From CAYNXB01 sp964401045 (GTDB lineage Bacteria > Pseudomonadota > Alphaproteobacteria > Sphingomonadales > Sphingomonadaceae): 6,872 bases of DNA. How positions within the stretch are numbered: position 1 is the first letter of the stretch; each line of letters starts with the position of its first letter. This document shows positions 1 through 5,757 of the stretch, one piece after another. The notes under the pieces were generated by a model. It made no database searches, had not been told where the DNA came from, and saw only the letters and a list, made by a program, of their open reading frames with translations. Location of the stretch: assembly GCA_964401045.1 (NCBI GenBank), contig CAYNXB010000110.1:1-6872 (forward strand), written 5' to 3'. A program made the translations under genes and the position numbers.

Positions 1-613
1 AGTTGCGCCCGATCGCCATCGGCTCACATTCCGGGTGGTTGACGTTGCTGGGAATGATCGCCCGGCCGCGCGCCACTTCGTCGCGCACGAATTCGGGGGT
101 GACGTAATCGGGGATCGATGCGCCCCAGTCGTTGCCGTCGCGCACATGGAACATCTGCTCGCGGCCGAGGTTCTCGCGCTCTGCGACGTATTCCATCTCC
201 GGCGTGACGATGCCGCGCCGGGCGTAATGCATCTGGCTCAGGTTCGCGCCGGGCTTCGCCCGCCACACGCGCTTGGCGACATTGGGGAACGCGGGCACAC
301 CGGCCGAGCGGTCGGGGCCGAGCTGGCCGTTGTCCTCCGGGCGAACGTCGCGCGGCTGGTATTCCTCGACGTCGCCGCGGGCGATCTGCCACTCGCGGCG
401 CAGGGCCGGGAGCCCGGCCTGGATGTCGATCCGCGCCGCGGGATCGGTGTATGGGCCGGAGGTGTCATAGACCCGCACCGGCGGCTCGCCCGAGCCCGGA
501 TCGAGATCGATCTCCCGCATCGCCACGCGGCGCTGGCCGACGTGAATCTTGCGCGAACCGCGAATGGGTCCGGTCGTGACGCCAATTTCGATATGCGAGG
601 GAATGTCGGCCAT
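1..613 (-). CDS. thiC: Phosphomethylpyrimidine synthase ThiC, N-terminal part (cut by left edge)
   Basis: ThiC is the radical-SAM enzyme that rearranges aminoimidazole ribotide into hydroxymethylpyrimidine phosphate, the pyrimidine half of thiamine. About 204 codons are visible, only the N-terminal third. The translation contains stretches I recognise from ThiC: TTGPIRGSRKI near residues 13-23, VRVYDTSGPYTDP near 46-58, LSQMHYARRGIVTPEMEY near 125-142, and NHPECEPMAIGRN at the edge. The radical-SAM cysteine motif lies beyond the window. The start at 613 is supported by a GGAGAG Shine-Dalgarno at 625-620 with a 6-nt spacer. The family has an N-terminal domain before the catalytic barrel, and this fragment matches that domain. 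An upstream TPP riboswitch on the same strand implies feedback control by thiamine pyrophosphate. Identification is close to certain. The window cannot show whether the rest of the gene is intact. Confidence 0.97.
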   Translation of the reverse strand, partial: MADIPSHIEIGVTTGPIRGSRKIHVGQRRVAMREIDLDPGSGEPPVRVYDTSGPYTDPAARIDIQAGLPALRREWQIARGDVEEYQPRDVRPEDNGQLGPDRSAGVPAFPNVAKRVWRAKPGANLSQMHYARRGIVTPEMEYVAERENLGREQMFHVRDGNDWGASIPDYVTPEFVRDEVARGRAIIPSNVNHPECEPMAIGRN

Positions 614-652
614 TTGAAGCTCTCCAAAGCAGAGGAAGCGCTGTGAGGCCGC

Positions 653-743
653 TCCCTCCCTACGCCGGTGTCAGCCGGATCAGGTTCGGCGGGTCGAAGG
701 CTGCTGCCTTCCTCTCAACCGCGCTGAGCGGTCCCCCGGGGAT
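653..743 (-). ncRNA. TPP riboswitch (THI box) upstream of thiC
   Basis: Read on the minus strand, the region carries the conserved THI-box elements in order: GGGGGACC near 737-730, the TGAGA bulge motif at 717-713, a variable AAGGC/GCCTT hairpin, then GAACCTGATCCGG, a short loop, CCGGCGTAGGGAGG ending near 655. These match the pyrimidine- and pyrophosphate-sensing arms of the TPP aptamer. The aptamer ends about 40 nt before the thiC ATG. I see no U-tract terminator between them, so I infer translational control (access to the GGAGAG Shine-Dalgarno at 625-620) rather than attenuation, but I did not fold it. The exact ends are uncertain by several bases. Confidence 0.95.
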
Positions 744-749
744 GGCCGC

Positions 750-777
750 ACCCTAGGCGCAATGCCGCGCGAGTCAA
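750..777 (-). promoter_or_regulatory. Predicted thiC promoter
   Basis: On the minus strand a TTGACT box (777-772, five of six matches to TTGACA) is followed by a 16-bp spacer and TAGGGT (755-750, matching the first, second and last positions of TATAAT). Counting about 7 nt past the -10 places the transcription start near A743, which is the 5' end of the riboswitch judged independently. The -35 box lies inside the 5' end of the plus-strand VOC remnant. This is inference from consensus matching only. Confidence 0.6.
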
Positions 778-932
778 AGGGGCGATGGACGGAGGCAGGC
801 CGCAAAAGCGTGCGCTGCACGATCTACGAAGGTATGGACGAACGCGGCAGCTGGACCTCGCCGGACGGCCGCTCGAAGATCGCCTTCTTTCCCGGTCCCG
901 ACGGCAACATGCTGGCGCTGGGCCAGGGCTGA
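762..932 (+). pseudogene. Truncated glyoxalase/VOC-family gene remnant (C-terminal part only)
   Basis: The open frame from ATG 762 to TGA 930-932 encodes 56 residues. From about residue 13 (position 798) it reads as the last strands of a vicinal-oxygen-chelate (glyoxalase/bleomycin-resistance) fold: a YEGMDERGSWTSPDGRSK segment followed by IAFFPGPDGNMLAL. The FF-x-DPDGN-like end is the family hallmark of the final strands. A VOC module is normally about 110-130 residues, so the N-terminal half, including its metal or substrate ligands, is missing. The first dozen codons look unrelated and overlap the thiC -35 box, and I see no convincing Shine-Dalgarno. I therefore call it a 5'-truncated relic. 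A short functional protein is possible but unlikely. The true family member and substrate cannot be told from this fragment. Confidence 0.7.
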
Positions 933-937
933 TCGCT

Positions 938-962
938 GCCCCTCCGCTGAAGAGGAGAGGGC
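938..962. terminator. Possible bidirectional terminator hairpin
   Basis: GCCCCTCC (938-945) pairs with GGAG-A-GGGC (954-962), an 8-bp stem with one bulged A and an 8-nt loop. It lies between the end of the plus-strand VOC remnant and the end of the minus-strand cupin gene, where a shared terminator is expected. There is no U-tract on either side, so termination is only inferred from position. Confidence 0.35.
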
Positions 963-975
963 TCATCGCGCCACC

Positions 976-1491
976 CTACTCCATCAGCTCCAGCGGTTGC
1001 GGCAGCCTGGCCATCAGTTCGTCAGAAAACTCCGCCGCGATATGGAAAAAGGCCATCCGCGCCACGGTGTCGCCGCGGTTCTCCCACGCATGGTCGGTGC
1101 CGCGCTGAACCACGATCGATCCGGGGCCGAGCGTCACCTCGCTGTCGCTCAGCACCAGCACGATCTCACCCTCGATCACGACCGCGTAATCGAGCGTGCG
1201 CGTGCGGTGCATCACCGTGCGGCTGCCGCCCATGCTCGGCGGGTAGATTTCGATCACGCGGATCAGATGGCCTGTCGGCGGCATGATCGTGAAGGGCCGC
1301 AGGCTCGGCTCGGAATCCGGCGCGGAGGTGAGTGCGGGCACCGCCTCGGCCGTCGACCAGATCTCGGTAAAATCCGCCCCGACCGCGGCCCCGCGCATCG
1401 GATGTTCCTGTGGCGGCACGCCGTCGGAGAGAATGATGGAGTTGCCGCTGGCATCATGGCCCGTGACCACGCGTCGCACTTGCATCGCCAT
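976..1491 (-). CDS. Cupin-domain protein
   Basis: The 171-residue product has a single cupin barrel in its C-terminal half. The first cupin motif region, MHRTRTLDYAVVIEGE (residues 94-109), is followed by the second, GPGSIVVQRGTDHAWENRG (residues 122-140). Candidate metal ligands are H95, D101 and H134. The first motif lacks the usual HxH pair, so metal binding may be altered or absent. The N-terminal 90 residues have no motif I recognise. I see no signal peptide or membrane segment, so it is probably cytoplasmic. The start at 1491 is preferred over GTG 1500 and ATG 1485 because an AGGGGA Shine-Dalgarno (1506-1501) sits 9 nt upstream of it. The gene follows the small basic protein gene by 36 bp on the same strand, so they may share a transcript. 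Cupins range from enzymes to sugar-binding regulators, and no substrate can be assigned. Confidence 0.9.
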   Translation of the reverse strand: MAMQVRRVVTGHDASGNSIILSDGVPPQEHPMRGAAVGADFTEIWSTAEAVPALTSAPDSEPSLRPFTIMPPTGHLIRVIEIYPPSMGGSRTVMHRTRTLDYAVVIEGEIVLVLSDSEVTLGPGSIVVQRGTDHAWENRGDTVARMAFFHIAAEFSDELMARLPQPLELME

Positions 1492-1527
1492 AAGCGTCAC
1501 TCCCCTGTTGCGATCGTCCGCCGCCGA

Positions 1528-1659
1528 TCACTTGTTGCGCATGTTCTCCAGCCCCTTGATCGCGCCGACCTTCTGAGTCGGTTGCGAGGCGTTGGTCTTG
1601 GGCTTTTCCGCCTTGGGTTTGCGGATTTCCCTGTTCGACTTCTTCTGGCCTTTGGCCAT
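1528..1659 (-). CDS. Small lysine-rich conserved hypothetical protein (43 aa)
   Basis: This short ORF starts MAKGQKKSNREIRKPKAEK and ends with an IKGLENMRNK-like tail. It is very basic, low in hydrophobics, and probably disordered or nucleic-acid-associated. I recognise the start (MAKGQ-x-SNRE-x-RKPK) as that of a small protein recurrent in proteobacterial genomes and annotated only as hypothetical. A GGAGAG Shine-Dalgarno (1671-1666) sits 6 nt before the ATG, which supports real translation. It lies 36 bp upstream of the cupin gene on the same strand and is divergent from the SnoaL-like gene. The lysine and arginine content suggests binding to RNA, DNA or ribosomes, but that is inference from composition alone. 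The function is unknown. Confidence 0.8.
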   Translation of the reverse strand: MAKGQKKSNREIRKPKAEKPKTNASQPTQKVGAIKGLENMRNK

Positions 1660-1711
1660 GGTGTCTCTCCAACGGGCGGTGCGCCCGGGGCCGGGAGTAG
1701 GCGGTAAGCGG

Positions 1712-1754
1712 GGCGAAAGCGACGGTTTCCTGCGAGGCGAAGCCGGCGAAAGCG
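1712..1754 (+). repeat. Short direct repeat in a divergent intergenic region
   Basis: GGCGAAAGCG occurs at 1712-1721 and again at 1745-1754, 33 bp apart start to start, which is about three helical turns. A partial copy, GGCGAA, lies at 1736-1741. The repeats lie in the 167-bp region between the divergent small basic protein gene and the SnoaL-like gene, where an operator could be placed. In such GC-rich DNA a chance 10-bp match is quite possible, so regulatory function is speculative. Confidence 0.3.
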
Positions 1755-1784
1755 TCACTTCGCCGCCCGTTGCTCGCGCAGACC

Positions 1785-1793
1785 TGCTACACT
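1785..1793 (+). promoter_or_regulatory. Candidate extended -10 promoter for the SnoaL-like gene
   Basis: TGCTACACT gives an extended -10 (TGn followed by TACACT, four of six matches to TATAAT). No convincing -35 is present at 16-18 bp, which is tolerated in extended -10 promoters. It would give a leader of about 27 nt containing the GGAG Shine-Dalgarno of the next gene. Confidence 0.35.
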
Positions 1794-1826
1794 CGCGGCC
1801 GGGGTCGCTCCCGAGGAGCCGAGTCA

Positions 1827-2306
1827 ATGGACGAGGGAACGATCAGCAACGCCGCGCGCGTCCGCGAAGCTTACGAGCAGTGGCACATCAGCCGCGGGCG
1901 CGACCCGGTGCCGTTTTTCGCGCTGGCGGACGATGGGATCGAGATGGGCTCGGTGCTCGATCCGCCCGAGTTGAATAACCTCGCCCAGGGTCATCGGGGC
2001 ATTCAGCGGATGCGCGACTATTTCACCGCGCTCGCCGCCGAATGGGAGATGATCGAGTTCCCGACCGAGCAGGTGGTCGAGCAGGACGACACCGTGGTGT
2101 GGATCGGCCGGTGCACGTGGCGCAACCGCCATACCGGCGTGACCGTCGCCACTCCGAAGGTCGACATCTGGACTTTTCGCGAGGGCAAGGCGGTGCGTTT
2201 CTTCGAGATGTTCGACACGCTGGGCTTCGCGCGCGGCATGGGCATCATGCTCGCCGCGCCGCCGGCCCGGGGGGGAGCGACCGGGCTCGACTCGGGCAAA
2301 CATTAG
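1827..2306 (+). CDS. NTF2-like / SnoaL-family protein
   Basis: The 159-residue protein has the size and pattern of the NTF2-like superfamily: an N-terminal helix (VREAYEQW near residues 12-19), then alternating strands ending in VDIWTFREGKAVRFFEMFD at about 113-131. The segment with x-F-x-(D/E)GK followed by a paired strand is the usual C-terminal sheet of SnoaL-like proteins such as ketosteroid-isomerase relatives and polyketide cyclases. These form a cone-shaped pocket that binds a small hydrophobic ligand. Start choice rests on a GAGGAG Shine-Dalgarno ending at 1818, 8 nt before ATG 1827. There is no signal peptide. The tail after the domain (about residues 140-159) is rich in Ala, Gly and Pro and probably flexible. 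No catalytic function can be assigned, because neighbouring genes give no pathway hint. Confidence 0.85.
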   Translation: MDEGTISNAARVREAYEQWHISRGRDPVPFFALADDGIEMGSVLDPPELNNLAQGHRGIQRMRDYFTALAAEWEMIEFPTEQVVEQDDTVVWIGRCTWRNRHTGVTVATPKVDIWTFREGKAVRFFEMFDTLGFARGMGIMLAAPPARGGATGLDSGKH

Positions 2307-2494
2307 GCAAATCGGCCGATCCGTGCCATATAGCCAGCGCTGACGTCGAATTTTGCGACGGATATCGGCCCTGGGCCGTCACCGCTTGCGCGGTGTCGAC
2401 CACGGCGACTTCCTTTCGATTGACGACCACGCACGACCCCTCGCGCTCGCATTTCGCGGCCGGGGAAACACAGGTTTCTCGAAAGGAAACAAGC
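2307..2494 (+). promoter_or_regulatory. Putative long structured leader of the cold-shock gene
   Basis: This 188-bp gap has no gene. A TATAGC hexamer (2329-2334) would start transcription near 2341, leaving a leader of about 155 nt. The first bases would read TGACGTCGAA (2341-2350), which resembles the start of the E. coli cspA cold box (TGACGTACAG). Hairpins follow: CGTCG/CGACG (2344-2348 with 2356-2360) and CACCGC/GCGGTG (2380-2385 with 2390-2395). Just before the gene, GTTTC (2474-2478) can pair with GAAAC (2486-2490), overlapping the AAGGAAA Shine-Dalgarno at 2483-2489. Long structured leaders are known for cspA-type mRNAs, where they control stability and translation by temperature. The promoter has no clear -35, and the structure was judged by eye. 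Confidence 0.4.
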
Positions 2495-2701
2495 ATGCCG
2501 GTAGGCACAGTCAAGTTCTTCAACGCCGACAAGGGCTATGGTTTCATCCAGCCCGACGATGGCACCGCGGACAGCTTTGTCCACATTTCGGCCGTCCAGG
2601 CTGCCGGGATGCAGACGCTGAACAAGGACCAGCGCCTCAACTACGAAGTCGAGACCGGCCGCAATGGCAAGGCCTCGGCGGTCAATCTCTCCGCGGCTTG
2701 A
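2495..2701 (+). CDS. Cold-shock protein, CspA family
   Basis: A 68-residue single cold-shock domain, the normal length for the family. It is a five-stranded OB-fold beta barrel that binds single-stranded RNA and DNA and acts as an RNA chaperone in the cytoplasm. It opens MPVGTVKFFNADKGYGFI, with RNP1 as KGYGFI at residues 13-18 and RNP2 as FVHIS at residues 28-32. The aromatic nucleic-acid-binding residues (F8, F9, Y15, F17, F28, H30) are present. The ATG at 2495 has an AAGGAAA Shine-Dalgarno 5 nt upstream. The preceding leader may be regulatory, and a strong hairpin follows the gene. Bacteria usually carry several csp paralogues, only some cold-induced, so no specific symbol is given. Confidence 0.97.
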   Translation: MPVGTVKFFNADKGYGFIQPDDGTADSFVHISAVQAAGMQTLNKDQRLNYEVETGRNGKASAVNLSAA

Positions 2702-2710
2702 CCCGATCGG

Positions 2711-2743
2711 TCGCCCTGCTCCCGCTTGCCGGGAGCGGGGCGA
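2711..2743 (+). terminator. Strong hairpin after the cold-shock gene
   Basis: A 14-bp inverted repeat (2711-2724 with 2730-2743, loop CTTGC) is perfect except for one position that forms a G-U pair in RNA. It starts 9 nt after the csp stop. No U-tract follows, the next bases being C-rich, so it may be a partial terminator or a 3'-end mRNA stabiliser that uncouples csp levels from the next gene, whose ATG lies 23 nt downstream. Read on the opposite strand it is equally stable. Confidence 0.6.
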
Positions 2744-2766
2744 CACCCCCCGAGAGGACCGAGCCG

Positions 2767-2982
2767 ATGAGCAGCTACGAATTCTTCCTTCTTCGCGCGG
2801 ATGAAGCCGCGAACGAAGCCGCCGGCGCCTCGCTCGACAACGTTCGGGAGCGCGCGCTGCGCTCCGAAGCCGCGTGGCGCGGCATGGCCGACCGTGCGCT
2901 GCAGGTCGACCGGGAGCGCGAAATCGCGCGCCAGCACCGCGAAGAGCGCATCGCCGCCGAAGAGGCCGCACGAGCCGGCTGA
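2767..2982 (+). CDS. Small predicted helical hypothetical protein (71 aa)
   Basis: The 71-residue product begins MSSYEFFLLRADEAANEA and contains LDNVRERALRSEAAWRGMADRA at about 23-44. It ends in an Arg/Glu-rich helix (about 45-71) with heptad-like spacing that could form a coiled coil. I recognise the YEF-x-L-x-RADEAA and LDNVRER-x-LRSEAAW-x-MA pattern from small alphaproteobacterial hypothetical proteins, but know no function. There is no signal peptide, membrane segment or cysteine. An AGAGGA Shine-Dalgarno (2753-2758) precedes ATG 2767 with an 8-nt spacer. The gene lies 65 bp after csp beyond the hairpin, so partial co-transcription is possible. A GC-rich inverted repeat (2974-2979 with 2988-2993) overlaps its stop codon. 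Confidence 0.8.
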   Translation: MSSYEFFLLRADEAANEAAGASLDNVRERALRSEAAWRGMADRALQVDREREIARQHREERIAAEEAARAG

Positions 2983-3016
2983 AACCGGCCGGCCTCCTGG
3001 CGCATTGTCGGGGGGC

Positions 3017-3166
3017 ATGATTCGCAAGCTCAAATCGGGCGAATACCGGCTCTATTCGCGCAAGTAGGATCCGAAGAGTGGCAAGCGCCGCAAACTTGGC
3101 ACCTTCGCCTCCCACGACGCGGCCGAGAAGCACGAGCGCGAGGTGCAATACTTGAAGCGCCACTGA
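3017..3166 (+). pseudogene. 49-codon basic protein interrupted by an in-frame TAG (codon 17)
   Basis: From ATG 3017 the frame reads MIRKLKSGEYRLYSRK, then TAG at 3065-3067. It continues without further stops as DPKSGKRRKLGTFASHDAAEKH and so on to a TGA at 3164-3166. I recognise the joined sequence as a conserved small protein of Proteobacteria of about this length, with homologues reading through SRK-x-DPKTGKRR-x-LGTF. The pattern (two strands around a DPKTGKRR turn, then GTF, then an alpha helix) resembles the arm-type DNA-binding domain at the N terminus of tyrosine-recombinase integrases, here free-standing. A single change such as AAG to TAG would explain the stop. No ATG, GTG or TTG restarts the second half early. 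Possible readings are a recent nonsense mutation, a sequencing error, or amber readthrough. The G-run directly before the ATG is a poor Shine-Dalgarno. Confidence 0.8.
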
Positions 3167-3180
3167 TCGCTGCGCGCGGC

Positions 3181-3186
3181 TATAGC
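3181..3186 (+). promoter_or_regulatory. Candidate -10 box upstream of the metallopeptidase gene
   Basis: TATAGC stands out in GC-rich DNA just after the interrupted small gene and about 110 bp before the preferred start of the next gene. A TTGAAG (3152-3157) is too far away (23 bp) to be a good -35. It is similar to the TATAGC before csp and the TATAGG before the GT87-like gene. Low confidence. Confidence 0.3.
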
Positions 3187-3295
3187 ATTGTCCCATATGT
3201 CATTTCCTGCGCGCCGGCCCCCCTTGCTCCTGCCAGCGCGCTAGCGCATGCTGCCTTCGCGCCGGGGGCAGCGCGGGATCGGGCGGGGGGCTCGG

Positions 3296-4876
3296 ATGGG
3301 ACGCAGGATATTTGCGATTGCCGCGGCGCTGGCGCTGGCTGGCGTACCCTCGGCCGCGCAGGCCACCTGGCGCGAGGCGTCGAGCGCGCACTTCGTGATC
3401 TATGCCGAAGACAGTGAAAAGGAGATGCGCGCGTTCACGCAGGAGCTCGAGCGGTTCCATTCCGCGCTCGAGCTGCTGACCGGCGTGAAGATGGGCGCGA
3501 TGAGCCCCTCGAACCGGGTGGCGATCTATGTCGTTCCCAGCCAGCGGCAGGTCGGCTCGCTCTACGATTCTATGGGCGGCGACGGGCGCTTTATCGGCGG
3601 CTTCTATCTGCCGCGGGCGGGCTCCTCGGTGGCGATCGTGCAGCACATCCACGATGGGCTCGGCAGCCAGCTCGACGAATCGATGATCATCCTGCTGCAC
3701 GAATACACGCACCATTTCGTCGCCATGACTTCGGGTTTCCCGATCCCGCGGTGGATGTCGGAAGGCGGCGCGGAATTCTTCGCAGCGGCGTCGTTCGGCA
3801 AGGACGGCTCGGTCGGCATCGGGCGGCCGGCCGAGTTTCGCGGTGCCGAGTTGTTCAACCTGGCCCAGATTCCGCCCGAAGAGCTGTTCGATGACGAGCT
3901 CTATGCCAAGCGCCGGCGCGCGTACGATTCCTATTACGGGTGGGCCTGGCTGCTCTATCACTACATGACCTTCGCCCCGGAGCGGCAGGGGCAGTTCAGC
4001 AAGTACACCGCGCTGCTGCAGCAGGGCCGGCCATCGCTGGATGCGGCGCGCGAAGCATTCGGCGATCTCGATCAGCTTCAGCGCGATCTCAACAAGTACC
4101 TGAAAAGCCGCAAGCTCAGTTTCCTCAACCTGAAGCCCGAGATGCTCTCGACCGGGGAGGTCGAGGTGCGCACCTTGAGCGAGGGCGCGGGCGAAATGAT
4201 GCCGGTGCGCATCCGCTCGAAAGTGGGCGTGACCGCGGAAACGGCGCCCGGCGTGCTCGCCGACGCGCGCAAGGTCGCCGCGCGCTACCGGTCGGACCCG
4301 TTCGTCCTGACGGCGCTCGCGGAAGCCGAGCACGACACCGGCCACGAAGCGGAGGCGATTGCAGCCGCGGATGCCGCGCTTGCCATCGATCCCAAGCTGG
4401 TCAACGCCTACGTCCAGAAGGGCTATGCCCTGTTTGCATTGGCAGCGAAGGCCGACGATGCCGACGCCGCCTATGCCAAGGCGATCGAGCCGTTCGTGGC
4501 GCTCAACAAGATCGAGCACGATCACCCGCTGCCGCTGGTCTATTACTTCCGCAGCTACACCGATCGCGGCAAGGCGCCGCCCGCGCTCGCTTCGCAGGGA
4601 TTGCGGCGCGCGGTCGAGCTGGCACCGTTCGACACAGGCTTGCGGATGACGCTGGCGTTCCAGCAACTGCAACACGGTGAGGTCGCGCTCGCGCGCTTGA
4701 ACTTCGAGCCGGTCGCATTCGATCCGCACGGCGAGGGCGCGGGAAAAGTCGCGCAGGCGATCCTGGCGCGGCTCGATGCGTCTGACACGCCGCCCACGAC
4801 GGAAGAGATCGACACGCTTGTCCAGCAAGCGAATGCCACTGGAGAGGCAACTGCGAGCGGTTCGGGCAAGGAATAG
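3296..4876 (+). CDS. Secreted HExxH metallopeptidase-like protein with C-terminal TPR repeats
   Basis: The 526-residue product starts with a textbook signal peptide: MGRR, a hydrophobic core, and AQA before the mature TWREASS, with cleavage near residue 23. That pattern supports ATG 3296 over the in-frame ATG 3248, which would add 16 charged residues; a G-rich Shine-Dalgarno precedes 3296. The catalytic signature HEYTHH puts HExxH at 135-139. The segment PRWMSEGGAEFFA follows, with E156 placed as the third zinc ligand (HExxH-x16-E), as in gluzincin Peptidase_MA-like families. Roughly residues 340-510 form TPR-type helix pairs (ALAEAEHDTGHEAEAIAAADAALAIDP, then VNAYVQKGYALFAL). The tail is Ser/Thr/Gly/Glu-rich. 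It is probably periplasmic or exported, with the TPRs binding a partner or substrate. All motif residues are present, so activity is plausible, but the substrate is unknown. Confidence 0.88.
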   Translation: MGRRIFAIAAALALAGVPSAAQATWREASSAHFVIYAEDSEKEMRAFTQELERFHSALELLTGVKMGAMSPSNRVAIYVVPSQRQVGSLYDSMGGDGRFIGGFYLPRAGSSVAIVQHIHDGLGSQLDESMIILLHEYTHHFVAMTSGFPIPRWMSEGGAEFFAAASFGKDGSVGIGRPAEFRGAELFNLAQIPPEELFDDELYAKRRRAYDSYYGWAWLLYHYMTFAPERQGQFSKYTALLQQGRPSLDAAREAFGDLDQLQRDLNKYLKSRKLSFLNLKPEMLSTGEVEVRTLSEGAGEMMPVRIRSKVGVTAETAPGVLADARKVAARYRSDPFVLTALAEAEHDTGHEAEAIAAADAALAIDPKLVNAYVQKGYALFALAAKADDADAAYAKAIEPFVALNKIEHDHPLPLVYYFRSYTDRGKAPPALASQGLRRAVELAPFDTGLRMTLAFQQLQHGEVALARLNFEPVAFDPHGEGAGKVAQAILARLDASDTPPTTEEIDTLVQQANATGEATASGSGKE

Positions 4877-4895
4877 TGGCGCGCCCGCGGTCGGC

Positions 4896-4925
4896 CTGAA
4901 AACCCGGCCCTCAAGCACCTATATT
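4896..4925 (+). promoter_or_regulatory. Predicted leaderless promoter of the dioxygenase gene
   Basis: CTGAAA (4896-4901, four of six matches to TTGACA) and TATATT (4920-4925, five of six to TATAAT) are separated by 18 bp. The hexamer ends 6 nt before ATG 4932, so transcription would begin at or next to the start codon. No Shine-Dalgarno is present, in agreement with a leaderless mRNA. Confidence 0.55.
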
Positions 4926-4931
4926 CACGCC

Positions 4932-5738
<807 letters not shown>

Positions 5739-5745
5739 GTGCTGC

Positions 5746-5751
5746 TATAGG
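5746..5751 (+). promoter_or_regulatory. Predicted -10 box of a leaderless promoter for the GT87-like gene
   Basis: TATAGG ends exactly 6 nt before ATG 5758, the same spacing as at the dioxygenase gene. There is no Shine-Dalgarno. The -35 region (near 5723-5729) does not match consensus. The box lies in the 19-bp gap after the dioxygenase stop, so this gene could also be transcribed by read-through from upstream. Confidence 0.45.
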
Positions 5752-5757
5752 CGCGGG

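Noticed and set aside
997..1707. 236-codon open frame on the plus strand
   Set aside because: It is antisense to the cupin and small basic protein genes, both of which have Shine-Dalgarno sites and family-like sequence. The plus product is His/Arg-rich and unlike any family I know.
2311..2320. Palindrome ATCGGCCGAT after the SnoaL-like gene, as an operator or terminator
   Set aside because: A 10-bp palindrome without a loop is weak as RNA, and I know no regulator that matches it. It is likely chance in GC-rich DNA.
2042..2494. Long upstream extension of the csp reading frame
   Set aside because: It overlaps the SnoaL-like gene in another frame and has no cold-shock similarity. The 68-aa form from 2495 is the normal family length with a good Shine-Dalgarno.
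2303..3196. 297-codon open frame on the minus strand
   Set aside because: It is antisense to csp, the 71-aa gene and the interrupted small gene, with low-complexity Arg/Ala-rich translation and no recognisable motif.
3197..3244. 15-codon ORF (MSFPARRPPLLLPAR) after the TATAGC box, as a possible leader peptide
   Set aside because: It has no Shine-Dalgarno, no regulatory amino-acid run and no terminator/antiterminator structure that I can see. It is probably chance.
3248..3295. 16-residue N-terminal extension of the metallopeptidase from ATG 3248
   Set aside because: It lacks a Shine-Dalgarno and would put charged residues before a canonical signal peptide starting at ATG 3296.
3200..4918. 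572-codon open frame on the minus strand
   Set aside because: It is fully antisense to the metallopeptidase-TPR gene, which has a signal peptide and catalytic motif. The minus-frame product is an Arg/His-rich, family-less sequence typical of GC-rich shadow frames.
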